Program-made: the position numbers and the translations under genes
The notes under the pieces: model-generated
The model's input: only the letters and a program-made list of their open reading frames with translations
What the model was told of the DNA's origin: nothing
The model's database searches: none
Part shown: positions 1 to 12,030 of the stretch, piece after piece
How the letters are laid out: the number at the start of each line of letters is the position of its first letter
How positions within the stretch are numbered: position 1 is the first letter of the stretch
Assembly (NCBI GenBank): GCA_026874595.1
Contig: CM049311.1
Span: forward strand, 63,757,453 to 63,821,452
Length of the DNA stretch: 64,000 nucleotides
Origin: Sipunculus nudus
Taxonomy: Eukaryota > Annelida > Sipuncula > Golfingiida > Sipunculidae
Direction: 5' to 3'

Positions 1-925
1 TACTTCAGCTTTTGTATCAAATTTTCAGTACTTCGAGTGCCATAGCTCAAAGGATTTGGGTAACAGACCTAATTTCAGGTTTCCATGGATACTTTTCATA
101 GGTCTCCCTGTGTGTCAAGAATGAAGATTCTAGGTCTAATTTGAACCCTGTTGACAGATAACTACATCCTTAAAGGATTCTGGGGGGTACTTTGGGGCCC
201 AATAGCTCGAAGGATATGGGTAACAGAGACCTAATTTCTGGTTTCCATGGAAACTTTTCATAGGCCACTCAGAATGTCAAGAATGAAGATTCTAGGTCCA
301 GTCTTTACGATTTGTGCCCTGTTAACAGATGTCCACATTTTTAAAGGTCTCAAAAATAGAGAGAAAAATTTGTAAAAAATAAAAAAAATAGATGTGGCGC
401 ACCCAGCTGCAGAAACTGGTGAAACACTCCATGATCAATATCCATGCAAACAATTATGGTGATCTCTGCATTAGTTGTTCAGATACTTCAGCTTTTGTAT
501 CAAATATTCCATTATTCTGAGCTGTACTTTGGAGTGCCACAGCTCACAGGATAAGGGTAACAGAGACCTAATTTCAGGTTTCCATGGAGACTTTTCATGG
601 GTCACCCTGTGTGTCAAGAATGAAGATTCTAGGTCTGGTCGTTACAATTTGAACCCTGTTAACAGATAACTACATCCTTAAAGGTCTCAAAAATAGAGAA
701 AAAAAATCGTAAAAAATCGAAAAATATAGGTGGCGCCACCAGTCTGCAGAAACTGATGAAACATCGCATGATTAATATGAATGCCAAAAATCATGACCAT
801 CAGTGATGTAGTTAATGAGATATTGAAGTTTTTGTATGACATTTTTCACTATCTTGGGGGGTACTTTGGGGCCCCCATAGCTCGTAGGCTTACAGTTGAT
901 GACTTACAGTCAGCGGAGCTAAAAA
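1..925. repeat. Dispersed repeat family R1, partly tandem (about three broken units)
   Basis: Three diverged, truncated units follow each other, recognised by the recurring phrase GTAACAG...CCTAATTTC near 60, 208 and 557 and by TACTTCAGCTTTTGTATCAA at 1 and 483. A GGTGGCGCCACC palindrome is intact near 730 and broken near 393. The right end, about 894-925, carries a hairpin-like terminus (GATGACTTACAGTCAGC...GAGCTAAAAA) also found at the ends of family R2 elements. Related copies lie at 8265-8545 and 58255-58612. The left end is cut by the window edge. No coding potential is supported; the short ORFs here are by-products. Confidence 0.75.
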
Positions 926-1830
926 GGGTCTCAATTTTGATGACGGGCATCTGATACCCAAAGTATAAGTCCCTTTTCATCTAAATATTATACTGATGCC
1001 TATACTGTTATAACTTTGCAGTAAAACTCTTCTGCATTGTTCCTGTAATATTTTACAGCATACTGTGACCCTTTCATTCTCAATTCATGTTATGTATTTG
1101 CATTAAGTCCATTCATTTCCAGATTCTCCTATTATTTGAGGATTTTGGTGTGGTCTGAAAAAAGCATTATTGTGCTCAAAACATTGCTTTCCCCTTGCCA
1201 TCAAACTCTCTCAGCATATTTTGCCTGGATGCTGTCCTCAAAGTACTTTTGTGTCACATCCTTAAGCCCTGAGAAGTTTATTTTCCCAGTTGCTCAAAAC
1301 GGTTCACAGGGGCTGCCATTTTTTTGCCAACACACTAAACCTTGGATGTTACAGGTTGCATGTCAAATATTAGGGTATAACTCTAGTGTTTAAAGTAAAG
1401 ATTTCAGATTGGTTATGCCCCATTTTTAACTACTGGTCTCATGGCTTTTTTAGATGTGATATGGATCCAGATTAATATGTACATTATATCCGTTATGAAC
1501 GCTGAATATGTGCCCATAATGGCCATAAATATTTAATATATGCTGGGAGGATACATTTAAATGCTTACCACTTTGAGCTTCCCTTTAATGTGGTAGGAGA
1601 AGCAAAGATGTGTACTACTGGTGTTAGAGCAGCACTCTGTGTTCCCTGCCGGGGTACTGTAACCTGTAAACATAGATATATACACATCACTATGTGGAAT
1701 TTACTGTCCAATACCTATATTGCAGCTCATAAATATATTTACATCAAATGTAAAGTGCTAGCTTATAAAAGGAATGAAAATTCAAATTTCTAAATTTGAT
1801 GGAATATGGAAGCGAAACATTGTAATGTAT
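926..1830. other. Non-coding stretch with a degenerate dispersed repeat
   Basis: No exon was recognised. About 1130-1390 is a diverged copy of a repeat also seen at about 4620-4770 (shared GATTTTGGTGTGGTC) and 22190-22400 (shared AGTACTTTTGTGTCAC). This stretch is probably inside or beyond the 3' part of MBTPS2, whose remaining exons were not found here. Confidence 0.5.
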
Positions 1831-2520
1831 TGTAACGAAAACCAGGCTGTATGCGAGAGCAGCCAGCGCTTGGTGGCTTGCAGGAGCGCGATGCCGGGGT
1901 ACGCTGCGAGTAAACATTATGTAACCACTCGTGGAGGGCAGTCACTAGGTCAGTGATGACCGGCCGTTATCCGCAGCAGGGAAACCGGGCTGGGCGGCTA
2001 CCGCTGGGGTGGAAGACGTGCAGGACAGCAGGGGGTCAGAGGCTATATAAAGGGCCGGCCTAGCTTGGGGGGACACACAGTTCGTACTTGCTTCAGCTCG
2101 CACCACATCAGCATTTAAAGGAGACTTTGATAATTATTTTGGAGTACCTTTGGAGGTTTATTTCTGTGTTATTATACAACTGCCTGTATTTTTGGATACT
2201 CGGACTTGTCCTACGGAATTATTACCTGGGTAAATTTAACCAACCGTGTAGTAGACTGCGCCAGCGAACAGCATCATCCCTCGACCTTGCCAATTACTCT
2301 GTGGTTGGAGACTGCATCTGTCATCACGCATGTCGATCTCGTCATCATTCAAACTATGTAAGTTTATTTTAATAATATATATAAAGAGTTTACTACCGAT
2401 TTGGAGTCTGAAGTTTATGTAGGTATCTGCGCGAATGTTTGCATGTTTTGCGACATCACACTCGGGCGTTCGCACTCAGTGAACCCTGAACCTACACCCA
2501 CGTAACCCCCAGGTGTTACA
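1831..2520 (+). mobile_element. Solo LTR of an LTR retrotransposon
   Basis: The 690-bp block begins TGTAAC and ends GTTACA, giving the TG...CA ends and a 6-bp terminal inverted repeat typical of LTRs. The same 4 bp, GTAT, flanks it at 1827-1830 and 2521-2524, which fits a target-site duplication. Inside, a TATATAAA box at 2044-2051 is followed by a GC-rich leader, as expected of a U3/R promoter. It is distinctly more GC-rich upstream of the TATA box than its surroundings. No internal gag-pol region or second LTR is present, so the element looks like a recombined solo LTR. It is probably of the Gypsy or BEL type judging from the short duplication; the clade cannot be decided. Confidence 0.75.
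2044..2051 (+). promoter_or_regulatory. TATA box of the solo LTR
   Basis: TATATAAA followed by GGGCCGG. It lies 213 bp into the LTR. Transcription would start roughly 25-30 bp downstream, near ACACACAGTTCG. Whether it is active is unknown. Confidence 0.55.
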
Positions 2521-2524
2521 GTAT

Positions 2525-2952
2525 CACTGCATATCAGGCAGATTCAGGTCCAGGAATAAATATGCTTTGTTTAACTCTATGTTATATTTAAACATTTTAG
2601 TTCTTTTTTTAATTTTTTTTCCTGATCAATGATCAGTTTTTCTCTGTTGTGGTGGATCAGCAGCCTTTTTTCTCTTCCAGGGTCCCCACTATCATCAAGG
2701 CAGGAGGAGAACCCTATAATTTAAACACACAGGTGCCAACCACTGTGATAAATGTAAATTACTGAAACTGGTGGATGCTGCTATAGGATAGTCAGTGGGC
2801 TGCTTGTACTTTTGTATATTCATTTTACTTCAAAATTTGGGACCTGCTCAGGTCTGCCAGCTAAGCTCTTTTATACTTTCAGTTTATCTACATATAAACA
2901 GCATAGCTTCATGATTTATAATGAAATATCTGTAGACAATGAGACATCTTAC
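2525..2952. other. Non-coding stretch between solo LTR and MBTPS2 exon 5
   Basis: It lies downstream of the exon 5 donor and is therefore intron 5 of MBTPS2. No further MBTPS2 exon is recognisable. A pyrimidine tract followed by CAG at about 2671-2680 on the plus strand looks like an acceptor, but the sequence after it soon meets a stop and has no recognised homology. Confidence 0.45.
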
Positions 2953-5900
2953 TGTAGACAGCAACATCTTGCTGTTTGATGAGATCGACCGGCATACAGT
3001 AACCACTGCTCTTCTCCTTCATGGCAACCTGAATACAACGGGTCCAGTCACTGATGCTGGTTACCCGGCAACCACTGATGCTGATCACTTGATCGCCAAC
3101 ATTGAGTCCACGTGGTCCTGACACTGGTGAACCCTGCAGGGGTTACGGAAATTTACTTTTTTTTTGTGAAAGAAGACAAAACAGTAGCCAATGAAATTCA
3201 TTTTAAGAATACATCAGTTGTGAGAGCGACTTTCATGGACAGATATCTCAGTAACAAAACAAACAAATATAAAGGCTGGTCTGCTTATCTCAAGGTATAT
3301 TTACAGATAGAAGGGGAAAAAATTTTCTAATGAATTCCTGGCTTCAGGCAACAGTTGCCAAGGTCTGCTAATGAATACTTGACTGAACCAGTCAACTGAC
3401 TATAGTAATGAAACAATAGAAATATTTCATAAGAGTCCAACGATAATTTACAAATACAGTGGAACCCACCATTACGACCATCTTGAGGACTGACCTTGGT
3501 AATTTGCGAGTGTTTTATTAATGAAATTCGAAGTTACCTGGATCATATATTCAGGACCATGAAAAGTGGTTGCAATTGTGGGGTTTTGCAAGGTGGGGTT
3601 CCACTGTATATTACTTTAAGACTAGTCCCAGCCAAAAGCAAAATGTTGGTATTCTCAGGCAGATTATGGTGGTATTCTCTGATGTATGCATAATTTTCCA
3701 GCTTACACATGATATATAAGGGTAAGTAACAATGGCAGCACTGCTTACCTTTCTTTAACAAACTAAACATTTACAAGACAACAGTATCATTCAACTTACT
3801 GTCTTGACTCCAGTGATGACAACAGCATTCCCAGTGGAATAAAATGGAAGCAGAAACCATGGCAACAGGAACAGGAAGAGAAGTGCTATGATGACAATAA
3901 CAAAGTTGTGCCAGACTCCGGCGCAGTAGATTCTGAGTTGTCGTAGAGATGAGATGGCTTGGAGGTGTTCTGTGTGTAAGTCTACAAAGGCTCCTGGGTA
4001 CAGCGCAATGAAAAACAGTCCAAATCCATTCACACGTACTTGTTCTCTGGAATTAGAATACAAGATTAAGTGCCAATGGCTATGTAACAAATTTTACATA
4101 CACACTAAAACCAAGATGTCAGATGTTGCATGATGAAATTATGGGTATACCGCTAGTAATGTATCAACTAATACCTGACTGCAGCAATAGCGTGGCCCAT
4201 CTCATGGACGATCCCACAGACAAGGAGCGTCAGTAGGTAGTAGGCCATCTGACTCATAGGCAGATTCACACCAGGCATCTACAGTATCAAAACAAATCAA
4301 TCATATATAAATATTCCAGGCAATACAGTATGAGTAAACAATGACATGTAATATGGCTTGCTAGGTCAAATTAAATAAGTGTTGACCCAGGGCTTACTGG
4401 TGGAGAGATGTTTCACCCATGGATGTAAATATTTCAGTTTGTCCAATAACAAGAGATAAAAATCATAAAATTAATTTTGATTAAAAATCATTAATAGCAA
4501 TTTAGATGAAATATAAATAAAACATGACAATGTATCTGAATACTTAATCAAATTAATAAAATATTCTTCAGGATATGCTGTGTAATGGTGTTTATGTCTG
4601 TTTTCAGGTTTACTGCAGTCCTACTGTATTTTGATGATTTTGGTGTGGTCCAAAAAAAGCATTAGAGATATTCTCCTCTAATCCCTGCCAAAACATGTCC
4701 CCGGGCCATAAAATTATCTCTACAAATAGATTCTTGACTGGACACTGTCCTAAGAGAATTTTTGTGTCTCACCCCATTGTCCTTATCAAACAGCTGATAA
4801 AGTGATAGGTTTTTTCTACCAGTTTCTTACATAATACGCTGTCTTATGTTTTGTGATCTCTTACCTCATTTTATATGCATGAATTTTGTTGAGAATTAAA
4901 TTTAGGTGAGAAACTATATCTGTAAATATTTATAGCGAGTTTCATGAATATCCCTCAGATTTTTGGTAAGTCATCACGGTGCCACCAAAGCATGGCCTCA
5001 GTAAATATGCATGGATTTTGCTGGGAATCAAACTTAGGCAAGATCTTATATTTGTTAATATTTTGTCAAGTTTCATAAAAATCAATCATATTTCTGATAG
5101 GTAATCATGGCTAAACCACAAAGTAGTCTCATTAAATATGCATGGATTTTGCCTGTAATCAAACTCAGGTGATAATCTATTGGCAAGTTGTTATGGCGAG
5201 GTTTTGCGAAAATCCATTGAAGCCCCTCTAAGTGACCATGGCGACACTAAAAGTTAACGGACCATTGGTCATAGATATACTACAATTTGTCCCTTCAAAA
5301 CGGCCCTTATAAAACTGCTCATGGGGGCTTCAATTTTGTGTACACACTAAAAATGGATGTCACAGGGTTACATACCACTAGCCGTATCAAGAAATGAATC
5401 TACTATGAATTTATAGTTTTTCTTTGGTTTATAGTACCTACCACTGGGGTCAGCACCTGCTGTTCTACAGGTGTCTGCTTCAATGTGTTGACCACCATCA
5501 GAGTAAGAAGGAACACAGAAAGCACCATGGCAACCATTCCAAAGCATACTCCGCAGCTGAACCACATACGTAGCCAGGTGGGGTGCCACTGGCCCATCCG
5601 GATAAACAGCCGGTTGAAGCATTTTGTGTACCACCGCACCTGACCTACTGAGACAGAGAGTCCTGTCCTGTTCAAGAAAGGAACATAGAACCTCGAGGTA
5701 GTGCGGTTCTCCTGGAATAAGAACAGAAATTTTGTTAAAGTAATATATGAGCTGCTAAATTAAGAGAACATAGTACTGCAAACCAAGTCATCTGAGAAAA
5801 TATTAATAAAAGCTGGAATTAGACATTTTCCAAGATTTTAAAAATAACAACAATTTTCTTCCATGAGGAAAAGAATTTATTGTTTGTGTATATTAAAATT

Positions 5901-7219
5901 GTTAACTATTTAATATCTCTCTTGTACATCAGCTAAATGTATTCTTATTTAGATTCTCTGGTGAAACATGAATTGCTAGCAAGTAAGCGTTGTATATGTG
6001 ATCATGCTAGGACCAGCCTAAAATGCCCAGGATATTCTGATTATCATAAAGGGAGAGGCACATAGTCACTTATGTCAGTGGTTATATGAAGATTTACACC
6101 ATGTTTCCCTTTATGAACTGATGAAACAGATTATATGTATCTACTATTTTTTTTTATATTTCTACAAGTTTTTAATACAAGTGTTAAATTAAAACTGTTG
6201 TATTTAAAAAATATTATCCATCACAATGAAGAAAGAATTTTTCCTAACCCTTTGCAAACAAGAAATACTCAGTAATGAAGTGCATGCATTGGTAAATAGC
6301 TTGGGAGTTCCTAAATTAGTGGGTTTTTTTTTCTAATACACCCTATTATATAAAAAAGACCCAGCACATTGATTTACTTCATACATGCAAGCAACATTTT
6401 ATTTATTCAAGAAACAAAGTTATTTTTCAAAAATAAAACTGAAATTAAAAGCACATTCACTAACTAAAATACATATCTGACTTGATTATACACCTGTAGA
6501 GCTAATTACAAAATAGCCTGTACTAGGATTCTAACACCATTCACTGTCCCAGTGAGGGCTAACCCTGTCCACTGGGTCCAATTAATAGTATTATTGTTGT
6601 ATGACTACAAAGTGAAATAAATAGGATCTATAGAGGTGGTCTGCAAGAGGAAATTATCCAGGGTATTTAAATGTATTGTTCATCATATCAACTCTGTTTT
6701 TAGGCTATCAAAGAAACTATAAATCATAAGAAAGTATAAATAATTAAACACACATTGGTAAATCAGGATTTAAATCCACTTGTACATATATGTAGACATT
6801 AAACCTAATAGTATTATGAAAAAAACTGCCAACTTTATATAAAAAAAGCTGCACAAGTGAAAAAGTGCCTGTAATTTAACAGAACATAATTAAGTCATAA
6901 CCACTGATCACATTCAATGCAATCCGTTCAGTACATTTAATAAGTTAATTATATTTTTCAGTATTTAAAATCATACAACATTCTATGGAACAAAGCAAGG
7001 ACACAATGGATATAAATTGAAGCGCTTGCTAAGCTGAAACAACATTCTGGAAATTATAATATATATTTGTTTCTATTTATTTTATTCAACATGCAGAAGT
7101 TTAAAATTATGCAAAAGGCATCCTCCCTGGCCTACCTTCAAAAAGACATCCACCAGATAAACAGTTGCCCACACGCCTAGGATTAAAGCTATAGCTGTAC
7201 TCTGCAACATCTGGTTCAT
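2953..7219 (-). CDS. MBTPS2: Site-2 protease (membrane-bound transcription factor site-2 protease), 5' part only
   Basis: A zinc metalloprotease embedded in Golgi membranes that makes the second, intramembrane cut in SREBP and ATF6 after site-1 protease. Five exons in transcript order: 7219-7136, 5711-5442, 4278-4175, 4046-3800, 3133-2953. All introns are GT-AG and the phases join cleanly to give 295 residues. The N-terminal membrane segment is [20 protein letters not shown]. Residues 143-147 are HEMGH, the HExxH zinc site, in a hydrophobic segment. The conserved [13 protein letters not shown] and AGVWHN blocks follow at about 155-205, then a PDZ-like part ([14 protein letters not shown]). 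The vertebrate serine-rich linker is absent. An in-frame TAA two codons upstream supports the start. The C-terminal exons, including the second metal-binding region, were not found and should lie left of the window; human MBTPS2 is about 519 residues. Confidence 0.93.
4620..4770. repeat. Degenerate dispersed repeat in MBTPS2 intron 2
   Basis: Shares GATTTTGGTGTGGTC and following phrases with 1130-1390; a third relative is at 22190-22400. No ends or duplications are visible, so the class is unknown. Confidence 0.45.
4877..5262. repeat. Tandem repeat, about 131-bp unit, three diverged copies
   Basis: Units begin with GCATG(G/A)ATTTTG at 4877, 5009 and 5140, so the period is 131-132 bp. Each contains a phrase like AATCAAACTTAGG and ends near ...TAAATAT. 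The array runs into a motif GCGACACTAAAAGTTA at about 5240. An inverted, diverged relative occupies 26755-27210 in EIF2S3 intron 11, and the motif recurs near 41430. Confidence 0.65.
5712..7135. other. MBTPS2 intron 1, no other feature seen
   Basis: AT-rich, unique-looking sequence between exons 1 and 2 on the minus strand. No ORF of interest, repeat unit or element ends were recognised. Confidence 0.5.
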
Positions 7220-8264
7220 TTGTTAAGATGCTCCAATTAAATTCCTCATGTCAGTCAAAATCACCACAGGGGACCCAGGATAAAACATTGAAACATAAAC
7301 AATGGTCAGCCCAGACTGAGTCACCAACAGGTGTCAAACAGAGAGATCTTGTGTTTTATCTCACTCAGGAAGCTTCCATCTTAGTTCCTGGGACTGTCAT
7401 CTCCAAAAAGTTGGAAAACAACACAGAGGCTGTTAATTTTCAAGTTTTATAACCCTTGTAGCTCAGCCACATAATAGCAGGTTTCTGGGCCATCAGGTCC
7501 ACATGTTTTCATTTCAGACTGTCAACATGCTCGCAGTATCTGACGTATTGTGATACCATTGGTTGCTCAATAAGTTTTACGGAAAGTCAGAAGGTTTGAG
7601 AGAATTACAGGAGCCGTTTTCGCACGTCGTGTAAAAAATCTATATACATTGGTGAATCATATGAACTATATACCGGTAGCCTACGTGTGCATGTTTACAC
7701 GTTTCACATTTAAGCAGACATTGGATTTATGAGTATAATTCCAAACACACATAAAAACTCACAGACAATGATCTCATGTCATACTTTAAACTTTTTTAAC
7801 CCACAATTAATTTTTTATGCTTAATGTTTCTACCGATTTTGTAATATCGGTTGAGAAGGAATACATTCATTAAAGAGGAATTTTAATGACATTTAATCCT
7901 TGACATATATCCATGCCATAGGCCCGCCCTTATCTATGTCAAATGGCAAATTTAATGCAAGAAATACAACAAAGGATAATAATAAATAGAAAATATACAA
8001 AACTAAAAATAAAATTCATGGTAGGATCCAGCAACTTGGGGGGGGGGGGGGGGGGTCTGGCTTTTGTGTTTTGCCATGTTTCAATACCAAGCAATGTATG
8101 ATGACGGGGTATTATTTGAACCTTGAACAAGGGCTGTAAAATAAACAAATGCATTATGTGTTAGTATAGTTCTGTCCGATGTAGGCTTCTATGTGTTTCT
8201 ACCCCATTATAATAAATTTCCTATTTAATGCTTATAAATTTAACCGGGGGGGGGGGGGATCCAA
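7220..8264. other. MBTPS2 upstream region
   Basis: This must hold the 5' UTR and promoter of MBTPS2 (minus strand) but no TATA box or clear factor site was recognised. A G homopolymer of about 17 lies near 8038-8055 and a shorter one near 8247-8256. The small ORF at 7228-7452 on the plus strand has no recognisable similarity and overlaps the expected promoter. Confidence 0.4.
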
Positions 8265-8545
8265 AATTCGAAAAAAATACAGGTGGTGTCACCAGCCTGT
8301 AGGAACTGATGAAACACTCCATGAACAATATGCATGCTAAGAATCAGGGCGATCAATGCATGCATTATAGATACTGGAGCTTTTGTATCAAATTTTTAAT
8401 TATTCTGGGGTGGGGGGGGGGGGGGGTATACTTACGAGCCCCATAGCTCGGAGGATATGGGCAACAGAGACGTAACTTCATGTTTCAAAGGAGATTTTTC
8501 AAGGACCCCCCCCCCCACTGGATGTTCAGTTAAAATTTTCCAGGT
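8265..8545 (+). repeat. Copy of dispersed repeat family R1
   Basis: Shares with the repeat at 1-925 the ordered phrases GGAACTGATGAAACACTCCATG, ...CTTTTGTATCAAATTTTTAAT and CCATAGCTCGGAGGATATGGG. The palindrome is here degraded to GGTGGTGTCACC. Two homopolymer runs (G near 8405-8426, C near 8505-8517) interrupt it. Confidence 0.7.
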
Positions 8546-8554
8546 CTAAAGACA

Positions 8555-9117
8555 AAAACACACTGGCGCGGGCGGCAGGCGTGCGGCAAGCGTTCACGCG
8601 GGAGGTACGCGGCATTATGTAAACAGACTGGCGCGGGCGGCATGCGGCAAAGTTTGTGGAATATCGCTGTGAAATATCGAGACTTTTTTGTGGTATTTTT
8701 TTTATATTTGTCTCCGAAATATACCCCTGTATAACATGAATTTCGTAAAATAGTAATGATATCACTCGGTGAATATTCGTTATATGATTTAATCTAGGCC
8801 TAAACATAAAACAATTAATATGTTTCTATGTAAATATATATGCTTGTAATTTACATATCAAAGAATAATATATAAACATGCATATATATGTCTATGTACA
8901 GTTGTTATATATGTTATATTTACTTATATACTTTACTATATATTGAAGTATACAAATAAATTAAGTGCATTTAACTAGATTTTCAACAGACACAATATAA
9001 ATTCACAGAAAAATGGCACGCGCGGCAAGCGGCAAAAATCGCTCCCGGAGCGATCGCAGAAACTCGTTGCGTGGCCGCCTGCGTGTCGCACGCCTGCCGC
9101 CCGCGCCAGTGTGTTTT
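8555..9117. mobile_element. Fold-back element with CpG-rich 31-bp inverted arms
   Basis: The arm at 8555-8585 (AAAACACACTGGCGCGGGCG then GCAGGCGTGCG) is the exact reverse complement of 9087-9117. The arms enclose about 500 bp of very AT-rich sequence. The arms are packed with CpG, unlike anything around them. A second CpG block near 8625-8650 repeats part of the left arm. No transposase ORF is present, so it would be a non-autonomous inverted-repeat element; its class is unknown. Confidence 0.7.
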
Positions 9118-9159
9118 ATCATAAGTCATATATGGGGAAGCGAGTTTTGCCGTCAAAAA

Positions 9160-9925
9160 CCCAAAAACAGACTAACGCGCGCGTCACGCGCAGGTCAAGC
9201 GTCAGGCGTGCGCCACGCGCGCTGCTCGCGACAAATTCAAAACACACTAACGCGGCTACAACGCGCTCGACACGCGTCAGATTGGATGGTATTAACCAAG
9301 CACCTATTGAATTTTTTATTTAAGTTTGTAAAAATAGTAATTTTGATAATCAGCATTGGTTAATTGTATACAAATATGTATCTGTTTGTGACAAAAACAT
9401 GTTTTCAATATGACAGAACTCAGTCACTATATTCTTAACGATATTTATATATTTGTTTTGCTTCGTTGAACGTTTTTTATCCAAATACAATTCAATAATT
9501 ATAGTTCAATGAATTATAACAAACGTTTTACCCGCAGTTTAATATCTAATGCGAGTGCTGGAAGGGGAAACCCTCTCTATAGTTATGTCATTAGCAGGAA
9601 TCCCCACGCGCAAGCGCGCGTCACGCGTCAAAAATCGATCCAGGAGCGATTGCTGACGCTTGACGCGCGCGTGACGCTCTCGTTAGTCTGTTTTGTCATT
9701 GATAAATAGAGTGGAGCGACTTTTTCAAGATTTGACGCTTGACGCTTGGCGCGCGTTAGTGTGTTTTGGGCTTTACCGTCCGCGTGCCGCCCATGCCAGT
9801 ATGTTTTGGCCTTAACGGTTACGATTTGTGCCTTTTTAACGGACGAACGGCTCGACGGACGGATGGCCAGCCGAACGGACAAACAGTGATCTGTCTAGCT
9901 CTGATGACTTTCAGCCAGCTGAATC
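9160..9925. repeat. Cluster of CpG-rich palindromic repeats, ending in an R2-like terminus
   Basis: Three CpG-dense islands (about 9165-9285, 9605-9690, 9735-9810) carry variants of ACTAACGCGCGCGTCACGCG in both orientations, often beside AAAACA(C/G)AC. They relate to the arms of the fold-back element at 8555-9117. At about 9838-9915 a CGGACGGA-rich stretch leads into CTCTGATGACTTTCAGCCAG, a variant of the hairpin end shared by R1 and R2 elements. ORFs reported here, rich in Arg and Ala, are products of CpG repeats and not genes. Confidence 0.6.
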
Positions 9926-11850
9926 ATTAAGAGACGTATTTTGTTTGATCTAAAAACAATGGTTTCAGTGGTTAAATATGTTAAAGTAATTACAATATAA
10001 ACAGTACACACATACATCGTAATATCAAATAAAGGAAATTAAGTGTTCAAGTGAAAATTATAAATGTATAAATTTGCATTTGGTAATTTTATTTGATTGT
10101 TTCAAACTGAACATGTGTTTGATAATATAATTCAATTACATTGCACTGGATTTTTTAAACATATGCTAACAGTGACTACACGAGTTACATTTAAACCCAG
10201 CTGACCCTGAGTTCACCGTCATAGTAACTTTTCACATCCTAAATAGAAAAAGGAAATTCCTCAACATTTAAAAATCAGATTCAAAAGATATTTAATATGT
10301 TTGTACAAGCGGCCCGTGGGGGCCCCTTTTTTCAGCAGCAGCAGCAACATTTTTTAAGGGTTTGAGACAATTTTGTTGTTGTTTGGACCCCCCCCCCCCC
10401 CACACACACACAGACATGCACACACACACTTTCAGGACCTGGGGACTTTTTTTTTTTGTCATTAGTCCTCTCGGTGCGGACCCCTCATTTTCCCATATCA
10501 TGGATCGGCCTCTGTTTTCTACGCTAATTTTGCAACAAATTCCCATGAACATCTTAATTTAATATATACAGTTTCAGGCAAAAGTGCAGTACCGGTGACC
10601 TGCCTAAAACTGGCTTCCTTACTGATGGTCTGTCCTTATTTTCTTGCTCCCTCATGGGGCCTATTTGATGATAAAATCAACATGCACACATTTTTATAAG
10701 ATTCACATAAAAATAATACAAAATCAAACTTGTTTCAATGACAAAAAAATAGGAGTAATACCAGTTTACGGAAGGTCACCTATACTGCACTTTTACCCAT
10801 TTTCAATAAAACTGAGAGAAAAAGTCAGCGATTGGATTAAGTCAGGGGTGGATTAGTTGAGGCCTTTGAGGGGGGCGCAGGACGCGCGCCCAACCCTTTT
10901 TCGACCTTTCAAAAAAAATTGGGGGCAAAAAAACCTCATGGTACATCGTCATGCTTCCAGTTACAATGTATGTCTTGCTTTAGAATGTATTTAAACTACC
11001 CCAGACTGCACTATTACAACCTAAATTAAAAAAAAAAATTCTACACTTGGGGGGGGGGGGGGGTCCTCCCCTTATCCCCCCCCCCCTTCCGGGGGGCGCC
11101 TCGGTTCAACCACTTCGCGGGCCTCGCAATGTGAGCCCCCCCCCCCCCCCCCTATTCTCAATTCCTGTATCCGAGCCTGAAAGTAACGACTAAAGACAAA
11201 CTTGTCTGACAGGTAAAAGTAGAACCCATGTTATTTACGACAATAGGGGCTATATGTTTTTCATAACTAAGTTTTCCACGTGAGACTACATAGATTTCTC
11301 CAAATTAGTCAAGAATATAGAAATATTCATGTAGAATTAGAAATTACAAAGTAACCGTAAATTATCGCGAAATTAATTGTCATCGATCTGGAGTGGATGG
11401 GATCAACAAACTTACAAGTAGACTAGCACATCCGGATAATTATCATAAATTCACTTAACAAGTTAGCACCATGCATCACAGCTGCAGTAGATTATCTTTT
11501 ACTTAAACAGTATTGCTATAGTTTCTTATTAAGATGTGTTAGGTGGAATTCATCAACACTCACTCTCACAGTAACACTAACAGCGTCTCCATGTCGGCAG
11601 ACCCTGTTGTATTCTGGGTATGTGAGACCAAGTCCTGAAAGTACTTTTATTTCGAGAAAATATTTTGACAGTAAACAAAACACTATAGGCATTGACTGTC
11701 AACATGTTACTGAATGATATTATATTATTGATGATCTGATTTATTTGTAACTTCCCTCTTTCATGCCCCAAAATGGGCTTTATAAATATTGTGAAAAACA
11801 TTGTCATTTTCATGAGGAGAGACCAGTCTATCTTTTTAAATAGCAAAATT
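9926..11850. other. Intergenic stretch with homopolymer-bearing element fragments
   Basis: No gene recognised. C tracts at about 10387-10400 and 11137-11152, G tracts at about 11049-11062 and a C-run near 11079-11087 sit in fragments related to the CAGGGGCGGATCC inverted-repeat elements. The rest is plain AT-rich DNA. Confidence 0.5.
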
Positions 11851-12030
11851 ACTTCCGGGTTATGCATATTTCAATTTATTATATTTGAGAAGAAGCAAGA
11901 CTATACATTTAAAAGTTAATTTCCGGTTCCGTTGGATTCAGATGATAAGGATTTAATTTTAAAATGGAACTTTTTAAAACAATTTTCACTCGTTTCGTAT
12001 GGTTTCTAAAATTCCCACCAGATGGCGGCG
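11851..12030 (+). promoter_or_regulatory. Promoter-like patch with ETS-type and YY1-type motifs
   Basis: ACTTCCGG at 11851-11858 is the reverse complement of the CCGGAAGT ETS/GABP site, and TTTCCGG at about 11920 is a weaker one. AGATGGCGGC at 12021-12030 matches the YY1 core, which often overlaps start codons of housekeeping genes. The cluster lies between MBTPS2 and EIF2S3 and belongs to neither obvious start site. Function is inferred from motifs only. Confidence 0.35.

Noticed and set aside
7228-7452. 74-codon ORF upstream of MBTPS2
   Set aside because: Overlaps the expected promoter/5' UTR on the opposite strand and has no recognisable features.
9013-9363. 116-codon Arg/Ala-rich ORF
   Set aside because: It lies across CpG-rich inverted repeats; composition comes from the CGCG repeats and no homology is recognisable.
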